A DNA stretch of 64,000 bases from Helcococcus bovis (GCF_046035435.1 NZ_JBFNFH010000008.1); one strand, 5' to 3'; positions 1 to 8,908 are shown, numbered from the stretch's first letter. The notes: generated by a model from the letters alone, not told the origin. Numbers and translations: made by a program.

Positions 1-402
1 AAGATTTCTGACGATGCAGAGCAAACAAGACTATCCGGTGCAAAGTTTGAAATTTATAAGCTAGAAAATGGTATTTATGTGCCATTCTTACAAAATGGAC
101 ACAATGTTGTGTTAGAATCAGGTGCTGATGGCAAATTTGTACTAGAAAATGCTCCTTATGGAAAATATCAAATTAAGGAAGTTAAAGCACCATCTGGATA
201 CATTTTATCTACAAATCCAATTGATTTCGAGGTTAACAAGGATTCAGGAAATAAGGTATTGGTAATAAAAAACAAAAAAGATGTTCCACCTACACCACCA
301 TTCACGGGAGATAGGGGAGTTATGATTTATATAATTTTAGGTATTTTAGCTCTTGTTTTATTTGTGATATTGTATGTAGTTAAGAGGAAGAATAGTAAAT
401 AG
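1..402 (+). CDS. C-terminal part of a Cna-B (SpaA-type) cell-wall-anchored pilin/adhesin
   Basis: The reading frame is open from base 1, so the start lies upstream of the window. The visible 133 residues hold one Cna-B/SpaA-type beta-sandwich (LSGAKFEIYK near the start, then the typical YGKYQIKEVKAPSGY turn), of the kind found in Gram-positive pilins, which often form internal isopeptide bonds. It ends with a sorting signal: PPFTGD, a hydrophobic span of about 20 residues, then KRKNSK. The motif is PPFTG rather than canonical LPXTG. The product should be secreted and sortase-anchored, possibly by the class C sortases at 3281-5042. Two unrelated genes on the other strand lie between it and those sortases. 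Pilin backbone and tip adhesin cannot be told apart from this fragment. Confidence 0.85.
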   Translation, partial: KISDDAEQTRLSGAKFEIYKLENGIYVPFLQNGHNVVLESGADGKFVLENAPYGKYQIKEVKAPSGYILSTNPIDFEVNKDSGNKVLVIKNKKDVPPTPPFTGDRGVMIYIILGILALVLFVILYVVKRKNSK

Positions 403-407
403 TAAAT

Positions 408-441
408 AGGAGAATTACAAATTTTGTAACTCTCCTATTTT
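408..441. terminator. Bidirectional rho-independent terminator
   Basis: A 14-bp stem (one G-U pair) at 408-421 and 423-436 is followed by T-rich sequence on the plus strand. It lies between the convergent pilin fragment and the reverse gene ending at 441, so it probably serves both. Confidence 0.75.
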
Positions 442-1232
442 TATATTAAATATTTATTTACAAGCAATTTTACTATCTCATTGTCGATATAGGAATTTGA
501 ATTTTCAAAAGTAACAAGTAAATTTTGTCCAAGAATAATCCCATTTTTATAATAGATGTTTATCTTGTCAACAAAATTTTTTACATAGTCTGGATTATCC
601 ATCATGCCAAAATGCTCCCAATAAATTTCTTTGTTATTTACCGGATTCAAAAATGTAAAATCCGGATTAAAGTTAATTTCTCCGATTTTAATGGGACATT
701 CATATTTGTAAGGAATATTCATTCTATCAAAATAGTCTGCCAAGATCTTTTCTGACTTTGAACGCACTCGCTCCTTTCTGTTTGTTAAAATTAATGGGGT
801 ATTGTTGGTAAAAGGCTTTTTGGTATATGGTTTGTTTAACCATTCATCCTTAAATTGTTTATATGGTGTAACTATTGGATTTATCAATTTTTTCTTTTCT
901 TTGGATAGTTGGTTATAGATGTGGTCGATACTGGTGTTGGATATAAAACTGTAAGTGCTAGATAATTTTTCGAGTAATTGCTCAAGATAGGTTTGTATTT
1001 CTTGAATATATTCTTGCTGGGCTAATTTAGGGATTAATTTATCATTTTTCTTTAGATACTTTCTAACCTTCTTTTTAATATTTGTATCAAAGTATTCGTG
1101 ATAAAATTGAATCCTGCCATGAGAAGAGGATTCAACTAATCGACCCTGTAAATGCTTGTAATTTTTGACATAGTTGTAATATATAAGATGCTTTTCAATT
1201 TCTTTTTGAAGCAAAATTTGTAGTTCCTTCAT
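441..1232 (-). CDS. Hypothetical protein with PD-(D/E)XK nuclease-like C-terminal domain
   Basis: This is a 263-residue protein. The N-terminal 150 residues are charged and helical with coiled-coil character. The C-terminal part looks like a PD-(D/E)XK fold: Glu161 in RSKSEK, Asp191 in the NPDFTF strand, and Glu206 in YWEHFG. The usual lysine of the third motif is replaced by His. Proteins of this shape are found as stand-alone hypothetical genes in Firmicutes and resemble restriction-type or DNA-repair nuclease domains, but no function is established. A ribosome binding site (AAAGGAGG) precedes the ATG at 1232. There is no partner methylase nearby. The nuclease assignment is inference from motif order only. 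Confidence 0.55.
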   Translation of the reverse strand: MKELQILLQKEIEKHLIYYNYVKNYKHLQGRLVESSSHGRIQFYHEYFDTNIKKKVRKYLKKNDKLIPKLAQQEYIQEIQTYLEQLLEKLSSTYSFISNTSIDHIYNQLSKEKKKLINPIVTPYKQFKDEWLNKPYTKKPFTNNTPLILTNRKERVRSKSEKILADYFDRMNIPYKYECPIKIGEINFNPDFTFLNPVNNKEIYWEHFGMMDNPDYVKNFVDKINIYYKNGIILGQNLLVTFENSNSYIDNEIVKLLVNKYLI

Positions 1233-1312
1233 AATTCCTCCTTTATAAAATTATGCCAGAAATGGAAGAAAATGTTAATGTCAATTTTGTTACATTTTTT
1301 TAATATTTAAAA

Positions 1313-1545
1313 GCAGACAAATATCTGAAATTTGGGGATTCTGTCCGTAAAATTTTGAAGTTTTCTTTGGAATGAGCAGACAAAAAGCTTATATTCGCTA
1401 TTTTTGTCCGTAAATTTTAAGTAGGAATGTAAATTAGATTGCTAAAAGCAGATGAAATCAATGAAATTGGACATTTTGTCCGTAAAATTAGGTGAGAAGA
1501 GCAGATAAAAGTCTTAAAAATTGGGATTTCATCCGTAAAATATTC
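1313..1545. repeat. Four degenerate 43-bp hairpin repeats with fixed internal spacing
   Basis: Units start at 1313, 1376, 1448 and 1501. Each begins GCAGAYAAA-like and contains TCCGTAAA exactly 31 nt after the first base of GCAGA. The arms are partly complementary (GACAAAAA / TTTTTGTC in unit 2), and the pair is GAC/GTC in units 1-2 but GAT/ATC in unit 4, which keeps pairing. Spacers between units are 10-30 nt and unrelated. No ORF covers the array. Confidence 0.6.
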
Positions 1546-1604
1546 GTAAATAGGGGCAAAACTTTTCGCATTAAAAGTTGCTGAATTTGCAGATATATAA
1601 AAAC

Positions 1605-1701
1605 GCCGAGCAAAGTTGTTCCCAAGGGCAACTTAGCTCGGCACCTTATTTAAATCTATAACTTATGTTATCGCTAATGTCCTAAGGGCAACTTAGCTCG
1701 G
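1605..1701. repeat. Strong hairpin plus duplicated 3' arm downstream of the Mga-like gene
   Basis: A 14-bp stem (arms 1605-1618 and 1629-1642, GCCGAGC at its base, one mismatch) lies 3' of the reverse-strand regulator gene and may terminate it. A 21-bp segment of the right arm (1621-1641) is repeated at 1681-1701 with one mismatch, and both copies are followed by CTTATTT/TTTTATTT. It looks like a terminator with a partial tandem duplication. Confidence 0.5.
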
Positions 1702-1750
1702 ATTTTATTTAACTAAATTACAATAAGCTAGAACTGACCTTCTCAAAAAT

Positions 1751-3129
1751 TTAATACTCTTCATCATTATCAATTAGCGATCTTTTATTTATCATTAGTG
1801 ATATAGTTTCTGATATTGAAAGGTAATCTTTCATGGTTGAATTTTCATGAATGTAAATCCAAGGTTTTGTCATATTTTCTGGTGGATTGAAATCAGCTAT
1901 AATAAGTTCGTAGTCGATATTTTCAAGATGTTCTAGATTTAGTACGTTTTCTGTGTAAAGATGAGTGTCTAATATTAATTTGAAATATAGGTCAAGTTGA
2001 CTTTTTATACTATTTGCATGATAAGCGTTAAAGCGGCTAAGTATTAAGGTTTTTAATCTGCTTTTTTTTGAAAATAGTTGAGGGATTAGGTCCTTCCATG
2101 TTGTAATCAAGATATATGTTAAGTGATTTATTTTAAAATGCTTTGCAACTCCATTGATTTGAAGGAGTAGATTTTGAGTGTATTCCTCAACTTCTTTAGC
2201 AAACGTTGGAAATACTTGTTTTATTTGTGTTACGTAAAAATCATTTCTATTATATACGATATAGTTTATGTTTATATTACTGTTGTATAAAATAGTCCCG
2301 TTGTGAATACGAATGATTAATTCATCTAAATTTTCAAGATTTAGATGGAGTTTTTTTCTTATTCTATCTGTTTCTGTTAAACTTTTTAGTAATGAAGTAG
2401 AAATTGATTGTACATGCTTAGATTTCTCAATCATTTCCTTAAAAGTGAAGACGAAGTCTTTACCTAAGTAATTGTAAAATAGTTCAATCAAGTTATCTTC
2501 ATTTAATTCTGTATTAAATTTATTAAAAAAGTCATTAAAAGGTTTAGAGTTTATGTACCTTTGCAATGAGTCTGAATCAATATTATCTTTATTTAGATTT
2601 TTTATTACAAATCCCTTGCTTTTTATTCTTGTGAAATTTACAGCGCAGACAAGAGGCATAACTTCCAATAAAAAATATACAAATTCTGCATTGTTAATAT
2701 TGTAAAATTCTACAATCATATCTTGAAAACTGGATCTTTTAATTTTTTTAAAAGGCCACTCGTTATAGGCATATTTTTCCTTAAATAATTGAACAAAAAA
2801 GTTTCTTATATTTCTTTCATCACCCTTGAAATCAAGATTTTTTGTATCAACTTCAAATCCGTAATATTTTTTAGAAATTGTATTGAATTTATTTATAATT
2901 CTATAAGTGGTTGAAACACTCAAGTAAGAATGATTTGCTAATTCTTCCAATGAATAGTAAGAATGTCTTAATATATCTGATTCATAGTTACAATATCTTT
3001 TTTTATTGTAGAGTCTTTGATATCCAATTCAATTAATATTTTGTTTTTATTTACAGTGTTTGAATACATATGTAGCAATTTTATAATTTCAATGTGTCTA
3101 AGTGTTGATTTGCTAAATAAATTATTCAT
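1751..3129 (-). pseudogene. Mga/RofA-family transcriptional regulator, interrupted by a frameshift in an A7 tract
   Basis: A good start (AAGGAGAAAACT before the ATG at 3129) opens a frame encoding MNNLFSKSTLRHIEI, typical of the N-terminal winged helix of Mga-like virulence regulators. It stops at 2968 after 53 codons. The rest continues in another frame from the region YYSLEELANHSYLSVSTTYR, the second helix-turn-helix, through the PRD-like and EIIB-like region to 1751 (399 residues open from 2950). The frames join if one A is added to the seven A residues at 2998-3004 (minus-strand sense), giving about 459 residues, the normal size. It is therefore an inactivated copy, a phase-variable gene or an assembly error. 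Family members activate pili, adhesins and sortases, and the divergent neighbour is a sortase pair. The C-terminal frame has no convincing ribosome binding site of its own. Confidence 0.75.
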
Positions 3130-3280
3130 AGTTTTCTCCTTAATTTATTCTTGTGCAATTATTATAAATTAAAAAAAATAAATGTGAATAGAAAATTATT
3201 ACATTATTGTAAGATAGTCATTTCCTATGTTTTATGGTATAATATATAAATATGTAAATTTATAAAAAAGGGAAAATATA
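3130..3280 (+). promoter_or_regulatory. Divergent promoter region between the Mga-like regulator and srtC genes
   Basis: This is a 151-bp AT-rich spacer. A clear -10 element TATAAT lies at about 3239 on the plus strand, but there is no good -35 at 17 bp upstream. That is what one expects of a promoter needing an activator such as the neighbouring Mga-like protein. The last point is inference. Confidence 0.45.
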
Positions 3281-4201
3281 GTGAAAAAAAAGAAAAAAAA
3301 ATTAGTGTCAAATTTGATAATCATGTTTATATTTTTGGTAGGATTATTAGTTTTATCGTATCCAATAATTTCAAGAATATATTATCGAATAGAAGCGAAT
3401 GAACAGATTAAAGATTTTGACAATGAAAAGAAAAACTTATCAAACGAAGAAGTTGATAGAAGAATGAAATTAGCTAGAGCATTCAATGATTCTCTTATAA
3501 ATAATGTTGATCATGACCCTTATGACAAAAAGTTGAAAAGGGAAGGTCGTCAAGAATATGCGAGAATGTTGGAAATCCATGAGAGAATGGGGCACGTAGA
3601 AATACCTAAAATAGATACTGATATTCCTATTTATGCAGGTACTACAGAAACTGTGCTTCAGATTGGAGCGGGTCATTTAGAAGGGACATCACTTCCAGTT
3701 GGAGGAAATAGCACACATACTGTTATTACTGCACATAGTGGATTACCAACAGCAAGATTATTTTCAGATTTGAAGAGTCTTGAAATTGGTGATAAATTCT
3801 ACATTCATAATATTAAGGAAACATTGGCTTATCAAGTAGATCAGATTAAAGTTATAGATCCATCTAATTTTTCTGATTTATTGATTTCTCCGGGGCATGA
3901 TTATGCTACATTATTGACATGTACACCAATTATGATAAATACTCATAGATTGTTGGTTAGAGGCCACAGAGTACCATATGTGCCAGCGGTAGAAGAAAAG
4001 GTTATTGCAGAGCAGGCAGCAAGCCACATGTATAGATATTTATTCTATGGATCATTGTTATTAATATTTATATTGATTATATTAATATTCTTATTAAGAA
4101 AAAAGAAAAAACAAGCTGAAAAGAAATTAAAATTATTAAATGAAAATATTGAAAAATTAGAAAATTCCAATGAGGTAGTATCAAATGAAGAAAGCGAATA
4201 A
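3281..4201 (+). CDS. srtC: Class C (pilin-polymerising) sortase
   Basis: This membrane transpeptidase joins pilin subunits through the sorting-signal Thr and a pilin Lys. It has 306 residues, with an N-terminal membrane anchor (residues about 8-30) and a C-terminal second transmembrane segment plus basic tail, as in class C enzymes. The active site is His152 (TAHSGLP), Cys214 (TLLTCTP) and the Arg of LLVRGHR. The DPYDKK segment near residue 78 matches the class C lid motif (DP[WFY]). The start is GTG at 3281 behind AAAAAGGGAAAATA; no ATG lies near enough to compete. Its end overlaps the next sortase by 17 bp, so the two are translationally coupled. No pilin gene directly follows. Confidence 0.92.
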   Translation: MKKKKKKLVSNLIIMFIFLVGLLVLSYPIISRIYYRIEANEQIKDFDNEKKNLSNEEVDRRMKLARAFNDSLINNVDHDPYDKKLKREGRQEYARMLEIHERMGHVEIPKIDTDIPIYAGTTETVLQIGAGHLEGTSLPVGGNSTHTVITAHSGLPTARLFSDLKSLEIGDKFYIHNIKETLAYQVDQIKVIDPSNFSDLLISPGHDYATLLTCTPIMINTHRLLVRGHRVPYVPAVEEKVIAEQAASHMYRYLFYGSLLLIFILIILIFLLRKKKKQAEKKLKLLNENIEKLENSNEVVSNEESE

Positions 4202-5042
4202 AAGAAAGATAATATTTTATTTCTTATTTGTATTGGGCTTGATGATTTCAAGTTATCCTTTTATTTCTCAGTGGTATTACAGAATAGAAGCGAATGAGGA
4301 AATTAGAAAATTTAATCGAAAAATTAGTGAAATGGACCCTAAAGATATAGAAAAGCGTTTGGAGTTGGCGAGGGCATATAACTCAACATTGAAGACTTCA
4401 ACATTAGTTGACCCTTACTCTAAAAAACAAAAAGAGGAAGGGGTTAAAGCTTATGCAAATATGTTGAAAGTTCAAGAGAAAATAGGTTATATTGATATAC
4501 CAAAAATAGGGGAAAGTTTACCTATTTATGCAGGTACTTCAGAAAGTATTTTACAAAAAGGAGCAGGTCATTTGGAAGGTACATCTCTTCCTGTAGGGGG
4601 AGAAAATACTCATTCAGTAATAACTGCGCATTGTGGGCTTCCTACGGCAAAGTTATTTACTGATTTGGATAAGATGAAAAAGGGGGATAAATTTTACATT
4701 CATGTACTAAATCAAGTATTAGCTTATGAAGTAGATCAAATTTTAACTGTAGAGCCTACAAATTTTGAACCTGTTTTAGTTCAACCAAATAAGGATTATG
4801 TTACATTACTAACTTGTACACCATATATGGTAAATTCACATAGACTTTTAGTTAGAGGACATCGTGTTCCATATGTTTCTGCAATTGATGATGGTATTAT
4901 GAATGATGCAAAACCAAAGGATAATTACAAGATATATTTGATTATTTCTGTATTATTTATATTAATTTTACTTTGGTATATTTATAAAAAGAGAAAAGAA
5001 ATAAGAAAAATTAATAGTGAATTAAAAGAGAAGAATCTGTAG
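4185..5042 (+). CDS. srtC: Second class C sortase
   Basis: A 285-residue paralogue of the preceding sortase with the same layout: N-terminal anchor, lid motif (LVDPYSK), His149 (TAHCGLP), Cys211 (TLLTCTP), LLVRGHR arginine, C-terminal membrane segment and a charged tail. An extra Cys directly follows the catalytic His, where the first sortase has Ser. The pair probably arose by tandem duplication and later diverged. In known pilus islands two sortases can have different pilin subunit preferences. The substrates are not in this window, apart perhaps from the fragment at 1-402. The ATG lies inside the end of the upstream gene. Confidence 0.92.
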   Translation: MKKANKRKIIFYFLFVLGLMISSYPFISQWYYRIEANEEIRKFNRKISEMDPKDIEKRLELARAYNSTLKTSTLVDPYSKKQKEEGVKAYANMLKVQEKIGYIDIPKIGESLPIYAGTSESILQKGAGHLEGTSLPVGGENTHSVITAHCGLPTAKLFTDLDKMKKGDKFYIHVLNQVLAYEVDQILTVEPTNFEPVLVQPNKDYVTLLTCTPYMVNSHRLLVRGHRVPYVSAIDDGIMNDAKPKDNYKIYLIISVLFILILLWYIYKKRKEIRKINSELKEKNL

Positions 5043-5066
5043 TAGAAATATTACAGATTTTTTATT
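5034..5066 (+). terminator. Rho-independent terminator of the sortase pair
   Basis: The stem AATCTGTA/TACAGATT (5034-5041 and 5052-5059) is followed by TTTTTATTTTT. It overlaps the stop codon of the second sortase. Confidence 0.75.
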
Positions 5067-5112
5067 TTTGAGATGATATAATATAATTAACAAAAATATA
5101 AAGGAGGAAATT

Positions 5113-6612
5113 ATGTTTAAGTATTTACAAAAAATAGGTAAAGCATTTATGTTGCCGATAGCGTTGCTACCAGCTGCTGGGTTGTTACTAGGTATTGGTG
5201 GGGCATTTACAGCCGAAGCAACAGTAAAGGCTTATCCTATTTTACAAAATCAGGCGTTGCAAGCAATATTTAAAGTTATGAATGCTGCGGGTGCTGTAGT
5301 ATTTAGCAATCTAGCATTATTACTATGTATAGGTTTAATGGTTGGATTGGCTAAGAGAGAAAAGGGTGTTGCCGCATTGGCAGGGGCAGTTGGTTTCTTA
5401 ATCATGAATGGTACAATTGCTGTACTTATTTCAATTTTTAATCCAGAAATCAAGAGCATAGATACAGGTGTTGTAGGAGCTATATTTGTGGGGTTAGTCG
5501 CAGTTTATTTACATAATAAATATCACAATATCCAATTACCACAAATTTTAGGGTTCTTTGGTGGGTCAAGATTTGTGCCAATTGCTACATCATTCGTTTC
5601 AATATTTATTGGGGTATTTTTCTATTTAGCATGGCCACCACTACAAGGATTGCTAATATCTTCAGGACATAGCATTGCGAAATTAGGACCAATTGGAACA
5701 TTCTTCTATGGTTTCTTAATGAGACTTTGTGGAGCTGTAGGGTTACACCACATGATTTATCCATTGTTTTGGTATACAGAACTAGGTGGTGTTGAAATGG
5801 TTCAAGGGGCACAAATTGCTGGTGCTCAAAAGATATTCTTTGCACAATTAGCAGATCCAAATCATATTGGATTATTTACAGAAGGTACAAGATTCTTTGC
5901 AGGAAGATTTTCAACAATGATGTTTGGTTTGCCGGCAGCATGTTTGGCAATGTATCACTGTGTTGCGCCTTCAAAGAGAAAGAAATATACAGGTGTATTT
6001 TTAGGTGTTGCTTTAACATCATTCATCACAGGTATTACAGAACCAATTGAATTTATGTTCTTATTTGTTCAACCTTTATTATATGTATTCCACGCATTCT
6101 TGGATGGGGTATCATTCTTAATAGCTGATTTAATCAATATTAACATTGGTAACACATTCTCAGGTGGGGTAATCGACTTTACCTTATTTGGTATTTTACA
6201 AGGAAATGCAAAGACAAATTGGTTATTACAAATTCCATTTGGTTTAATTTGGGCGGCATTGTATTATGTATCGTTTAGATTTGCAATTATTAAATTTAAT
6301 ATTATGACCCCTGGTAGAGGAGAAGAATCGGAAGATGAAGAAATTACAGTTCAAAGTAAATCTTCAATTCATGATGAAGCTGTTAAAGTTTTAGAAGCGT
6401 TGGGTGGAGCTGAAAATATAGAGGATATTGATGCATGTATTACAAGACTTAGAGTAAGTATAAAAGATTCTGAAAAAGTTGATAAGGAATCCTTGAAGAA
6501 AATAGGTGCTACAGCTGTTTTAGATGTTAAAGGTGGTTTGCAAGCAATTTATGGTGCTAAGGCAATTTTATATAAAAATGAAATCAGCAACATGATGGGC
6601 TTGGAAGACTAA
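5113..6612 (+). CDS. PTS EIICB component, glucose/N-acetylglucosamine family
   Basis: This is a phosphoenolpyruvate-dependent sugar uptake permease of 499 residues. The EIIC domain (about 1-400) has many membrane spans and family signatures such as the GITEPIEFMFLF loop and the LCGAVGLHHMIYPLFW region. An EIIB domain (about 415-499) carries the phosphorylated Cys442 in DACITRLRVS. No EIIA is fused, so one must be supplied in trans. The next gene, nanE, begins 12 bp later, so the substrate is probably an N-acetylated amino sugar (GlcNAc or ManNAc), inferred from context. GlcNAc would also be released from hyaluronan by the island at 9.7-26.3 kb. A TATAAT at about 5078 and GGAGG before the ATG mark its promoter and start. 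Confidence 0.88.
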   Translation: MFKYLQKIGKAFMLPIALLPAAGLLLGIGGAFTAEATVKAYPILQNQALQAIFKVMNAAGAVVFSNLALLLCIGLMVGLAKREKGVAALAGAVGFLIMNGTIAVLISIFNPEIKSIDTGVVGAIFVGLVAVYLHNKYHNIQLPQILGFFGGSRFVPIATSFVSIFIGVFFYLAWPPLQGLLISSGHSIAKLGPIGTFFYGFLMRLCGAVGLHHMIYPLFWYTELGGVEMVQGAQIAGAQKIFFAQLADPNHIGLFTEGTRFFAGRFSTMMFGLPAACLAMYHCVAPSKRKKYTGVFLGVALTSFITGITEPIEFMFLFVQPLLYVFHAFLDGVSFLIADLININIGNTFSGGVIDFTLFGILQGNAKTNWLLQIPFGLIWAALYYVSFRFAIIKFNIMTPGRGEESEDEEITVQSKSSIHDEAVKVLEALGGAENIEDIDACITRLRVSIKDSEKVDKESLKKIGATAVLDVKGGLQAIYGAKAILYKNEISNMMGLED

Positions 6613-6623
6613 TAGGAGTAAAA

Positions 6624-7289
6624 ATGTTAGAAAAATTAAGAGGAAAGTTAATTGTTTCATGTCAGGCACTTCCTGAAGAGCCATTACATTCTAGCTTTAT
6701 TATGGGGAGAATGGCACTAGCTGCAAAGCAAGGTGGTGCAGCAGGAATAAGAGCTCAATCAGTTGAAGATATTAATGAAATTTCAAAAGTTATAGATTTG
6801 CCAATCATAGGGATTATCAAAAAAGTATATCCCGATTCACCAATTCACATTACTGCAAGTAGAAAAGAAGTGGAAGATTTGCTTACAACAAAATGTGAAA
6901 TTATCGCACTTGATGCAACTCCAAGACCTCGTCCAAATGGTGACAAACTAGAAGATTTACTAAAAATAATTCATGATAATGGCAGACTTGCAATGGCAGA
7001 CTGCTCAACTTATGAAGAATGTATCGAAGCTGATAAAATGGGATTCGATATTGTATCCACCACACTTTTTGGATATACTCCATATTCGGTAAAATTGGTT
7101 GGTCCAGACTTTGAAACTACAAAGAAAATTGTTGAAAATGTTAATGCTTTCGTAATTGCAGAGGGTAAAATCAACACTCCTGAAGACTTGAAAAAAGTCT
7201 ATGAATATTGCAAAGTAGATAGTGCTGTTGTAGGTACTGCAATTACAAGACCTCAAGACATTACTAAGACATTCACAAGAGTTTTATAA
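6624..7289 (+). CDS. nanE: N-acetylmannosamine-6-phosphate 2-epimerase
   Basis: Interconverts ManNAc-6-phosphate and GlcNAc-6-phosphate in the cytoplasm, feeding NagA/NagB. At 221 residues it has the normal size for this TIM-barrel family. Lys66 (IIKKVYPDS) and Glu180 (VIAEGKI) fall at the positions of the catalytic pair described for the Clostridium perfringens enzyme. The GTAITRPQDIT phosphate-binding loop is near the C-terminus. It follows the PTS gene by 12 bp, which supports a ManNAc or sialic-acid-derived sugar route. No sialidase, nanA or nanK is in this window. Confidence 0.93.
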   Translation: MLEKLRGKLIVSCQALPEEPLHSSFIMGRMALAAKQGGAAGIRAQSVEDINEISKVIDLPIIGIIKKVYPDSPIHITASRKEVEDLLTTKCEIIALDATPRPRPNGDKLEDLLKIIHDNGRLAMADCSTYEECIEADKMGFDIVSTTLFGYTPYSVKLVGPDFETTKKIVENVNAFVIAEGKINTPEDLKKVYEYCKVDSAVVGTAITRPQDITKTFTRVL

Positions 7290-7567
7290 TGCACCCCTAC
7301 ATTTTATATTATCTATTTGTCATAAATTTACTTGCAATTTTAGTCACAGCTTATGACAAGACTGCAAGTAAGTATTTCACTAGAAATAGAGTTAGGGAAA
7401 GTGTACTTTTATTGATTTCAGCTCTTGGAGGATCAATAATTATGTACGTTACAATGAAATTAATTAGACACAAGACTAAAAATAAAAAATTTATTTTAGG
7501 GATACCGATGATTATAATATTTCAGATTTTAGTAGGAATATTTTTGATTACACAAAAAGTCCTATGA
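7289..7567 (+). CDS. Small DUF1294-type membrane protein
   Basis: 92 residues with three predicted membrane spans. The sequence matches the DUF1294 pattern: AYDK near residue 22, a central LGGS, then RHKTKNKKFILGIP. The function of the family is unknown. Its ATG overlaps the nanE stop codon by one base, so it is coupled to the operon, though a link to sugar metabolism is not implied. Confidence 0.75.
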   Translation: MHPYILYYLFVINLLAILVTAYDKTASKYFTRNRVRESVLLLISALGGSIIMYVTMKLIRHKTKNKKFILGIPMIIIFQILVGIFLITQKVL

Positions 7568-7604
7568 CTTTTGCAACTTTTACTGCAAAAGTCATAGGAC
7601 TTTT
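7555..7604. terminator. Strong bidirectional terminator
   Basis: A perfect 21-bp stem (7555-7575 and 7584-7604) has A-rich and T-rich flanks on both sides. It separates the plus-strand nanE operon from the reverse-strand ClC gene and overlaps the end of the DUF1294 gene. Confidence 0.88.
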
Positions 7605-7630
7605 GTTTTGAAATATTTTTATAATTTATT

Positions 7631-8908
7631 TTAGTTATTAATTTTTGCGTACATTTTTTTTAAAAGACCTGAGTAAATAGGTTTTAAATTCATTAATTCT
7701 ACAACCATGTATGAGGTTAAAACTACTACTGAAATTGGAAGGAAGAATGTGAATGATCCAGTTAATTCCAATAATAGTATAATACCGGTTAATGGCGAAC
7801 GTACTATAGCTGCAAAGTTTGCTGCCATAGCAATTGAAGAAAATAGGACAATGTAATTGCTTTCTATTATCCCAAGCATTACTAAGGATTGTCCAAATGC
7901 ATTTCCAATTAATGATCCTAATACAAGCATTGGTAGGAATATTCCTCCTGGCATTCCTGATGAAAATGCAATAATTAGAAGTATGAATTTCGCAAATAAA
8001 ATTTCAAAAATTCTAAATTCATCAGCATTGTGTTCTATTGGTAAAAATATAAAATGCTCTCCCGAACCAAATGCGTGAGGGAATAGTATGATTGCAATCC
8101 CGGTCAATACAAATGGAATAATAACTTGTATATATTTTGGTAAAGGCATGCTATCATATAAATCTTTTAATTTGTAAATGGATAGAGTGAATATCGGTGC
8201 TAATAGTCCGATTATCAAACCCATTAATATTAAATATGTATATAATGATGGACTAAGCCTACTCATTTTTCCTAAATTAATTACAGGTTCAACACCTAAT
8301 ATAAGTCCGGATATATAGTTAGCGAATATTGAAGAAGAAGTAACTGCAATAAATACATATTTATTAAAACTATGATGTAGTTCTTCTAAAGCAAATAATA
8401 TTCCTGATATTGGTGCGTTGAATGCGGCTGATAATCCTGCTGCAGCTCCTGCTGAAATTAAAATTTTTGAATCTTCATCTTTACTTTTCCCTAATTCTGC
8501 GTATGCTTGCCCAATACTTGCACCCATTTGTACTGAAGGACCTTCTCTACCTAAAGTAAGGCCACTAGCCAAACCTATTACCCCTCCAAGAAATTTGAAA
8601 GGTAAAACTTTTTGCCACTTAATAGTCAATAATCCCTTAATTTGCCCCATAACTTGTGGGATACCGGATCCACCAATCATAGGCTCTTTATATGTAAGCA
8701 TTCCTACTAAAAATCCAAGAAATGCTAAAAATAGTAAAATAATTATTGAGTTTAATAAATTTTCTCTAGCAAATGTATACAAAATTTGCATCTTTCCTTG
8801 TAATAAAACAACAAGTAATCTATAAATTGTTAGCATAAATCCGCATATCATACCTATTATTGATCCGGCAATAAGAAAGCGAATTTTGTCATTTTCCTTA
8901 AAAATCAT
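7631..8908 (-). CDS. ClC-family chloride transporter/channel
   Basis: Membrane anion transporter of about 425 residues with the family's three signature segments: GSGIP (anion site), GREGP (gating Glu) and the C-terminal GMPGGIFLPM stretch. A second Glu in LFALEELHH matches the inner proton-path glutamate of exchanger-type ClCs. This suggests a Cl-/H+ antiporter rather than a channel or a fluoride-specific CLC (inference). There is no C-terminal CBS or TrkA domain. A GTG further upstream at 8920 is in frame, but GGAGG lies five bases before the ATG at 8908, so that start is preferred. Confidence 0.9.
   Translation of the reverse strand: MIFKENDKIRFLIAGSIIGMICGFMLTIYRLLVVLLQGKMQILYTFARENLLNSIIILLFLAFLGFLVGMLTYKEPMIGGSGIPQVMGQIKGLLTIKWQKVLPFKFLGGVIGLASGLTLGREGPSVQMGASIGQAYAELGKSKDEDSKILISAGAAAGLSAAFNAPISGILFALEELHHSFNKYVFIAVTSSSIFANYISGLILGVEPVINLGKMSRLSPSLYTYLILMGLIIGLLAPIFTLSIYKLKDLYDSMPLPKYIQVIIPFVLTGIAIILFPHAFGSGEHFIFLPIEHNADEFRIFEILFAKFILLIIAFSSGMPGGIFLPMLVLGSLIGNAFGQSLVMLGIIESNYIVLFSSIAMAANFAAIVRSPLTGIILLLELTGSFTFFLPISVVVLTSYMVVELMNLKPIYSGLLKKMYAKINN

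Noticed and set aside
1313..1545. CRISPR array
   Set aside because: Repeat units are degenerate with only two fixed short blocks, spacers vary from 10 to 30 nt, and there are no cas genes.
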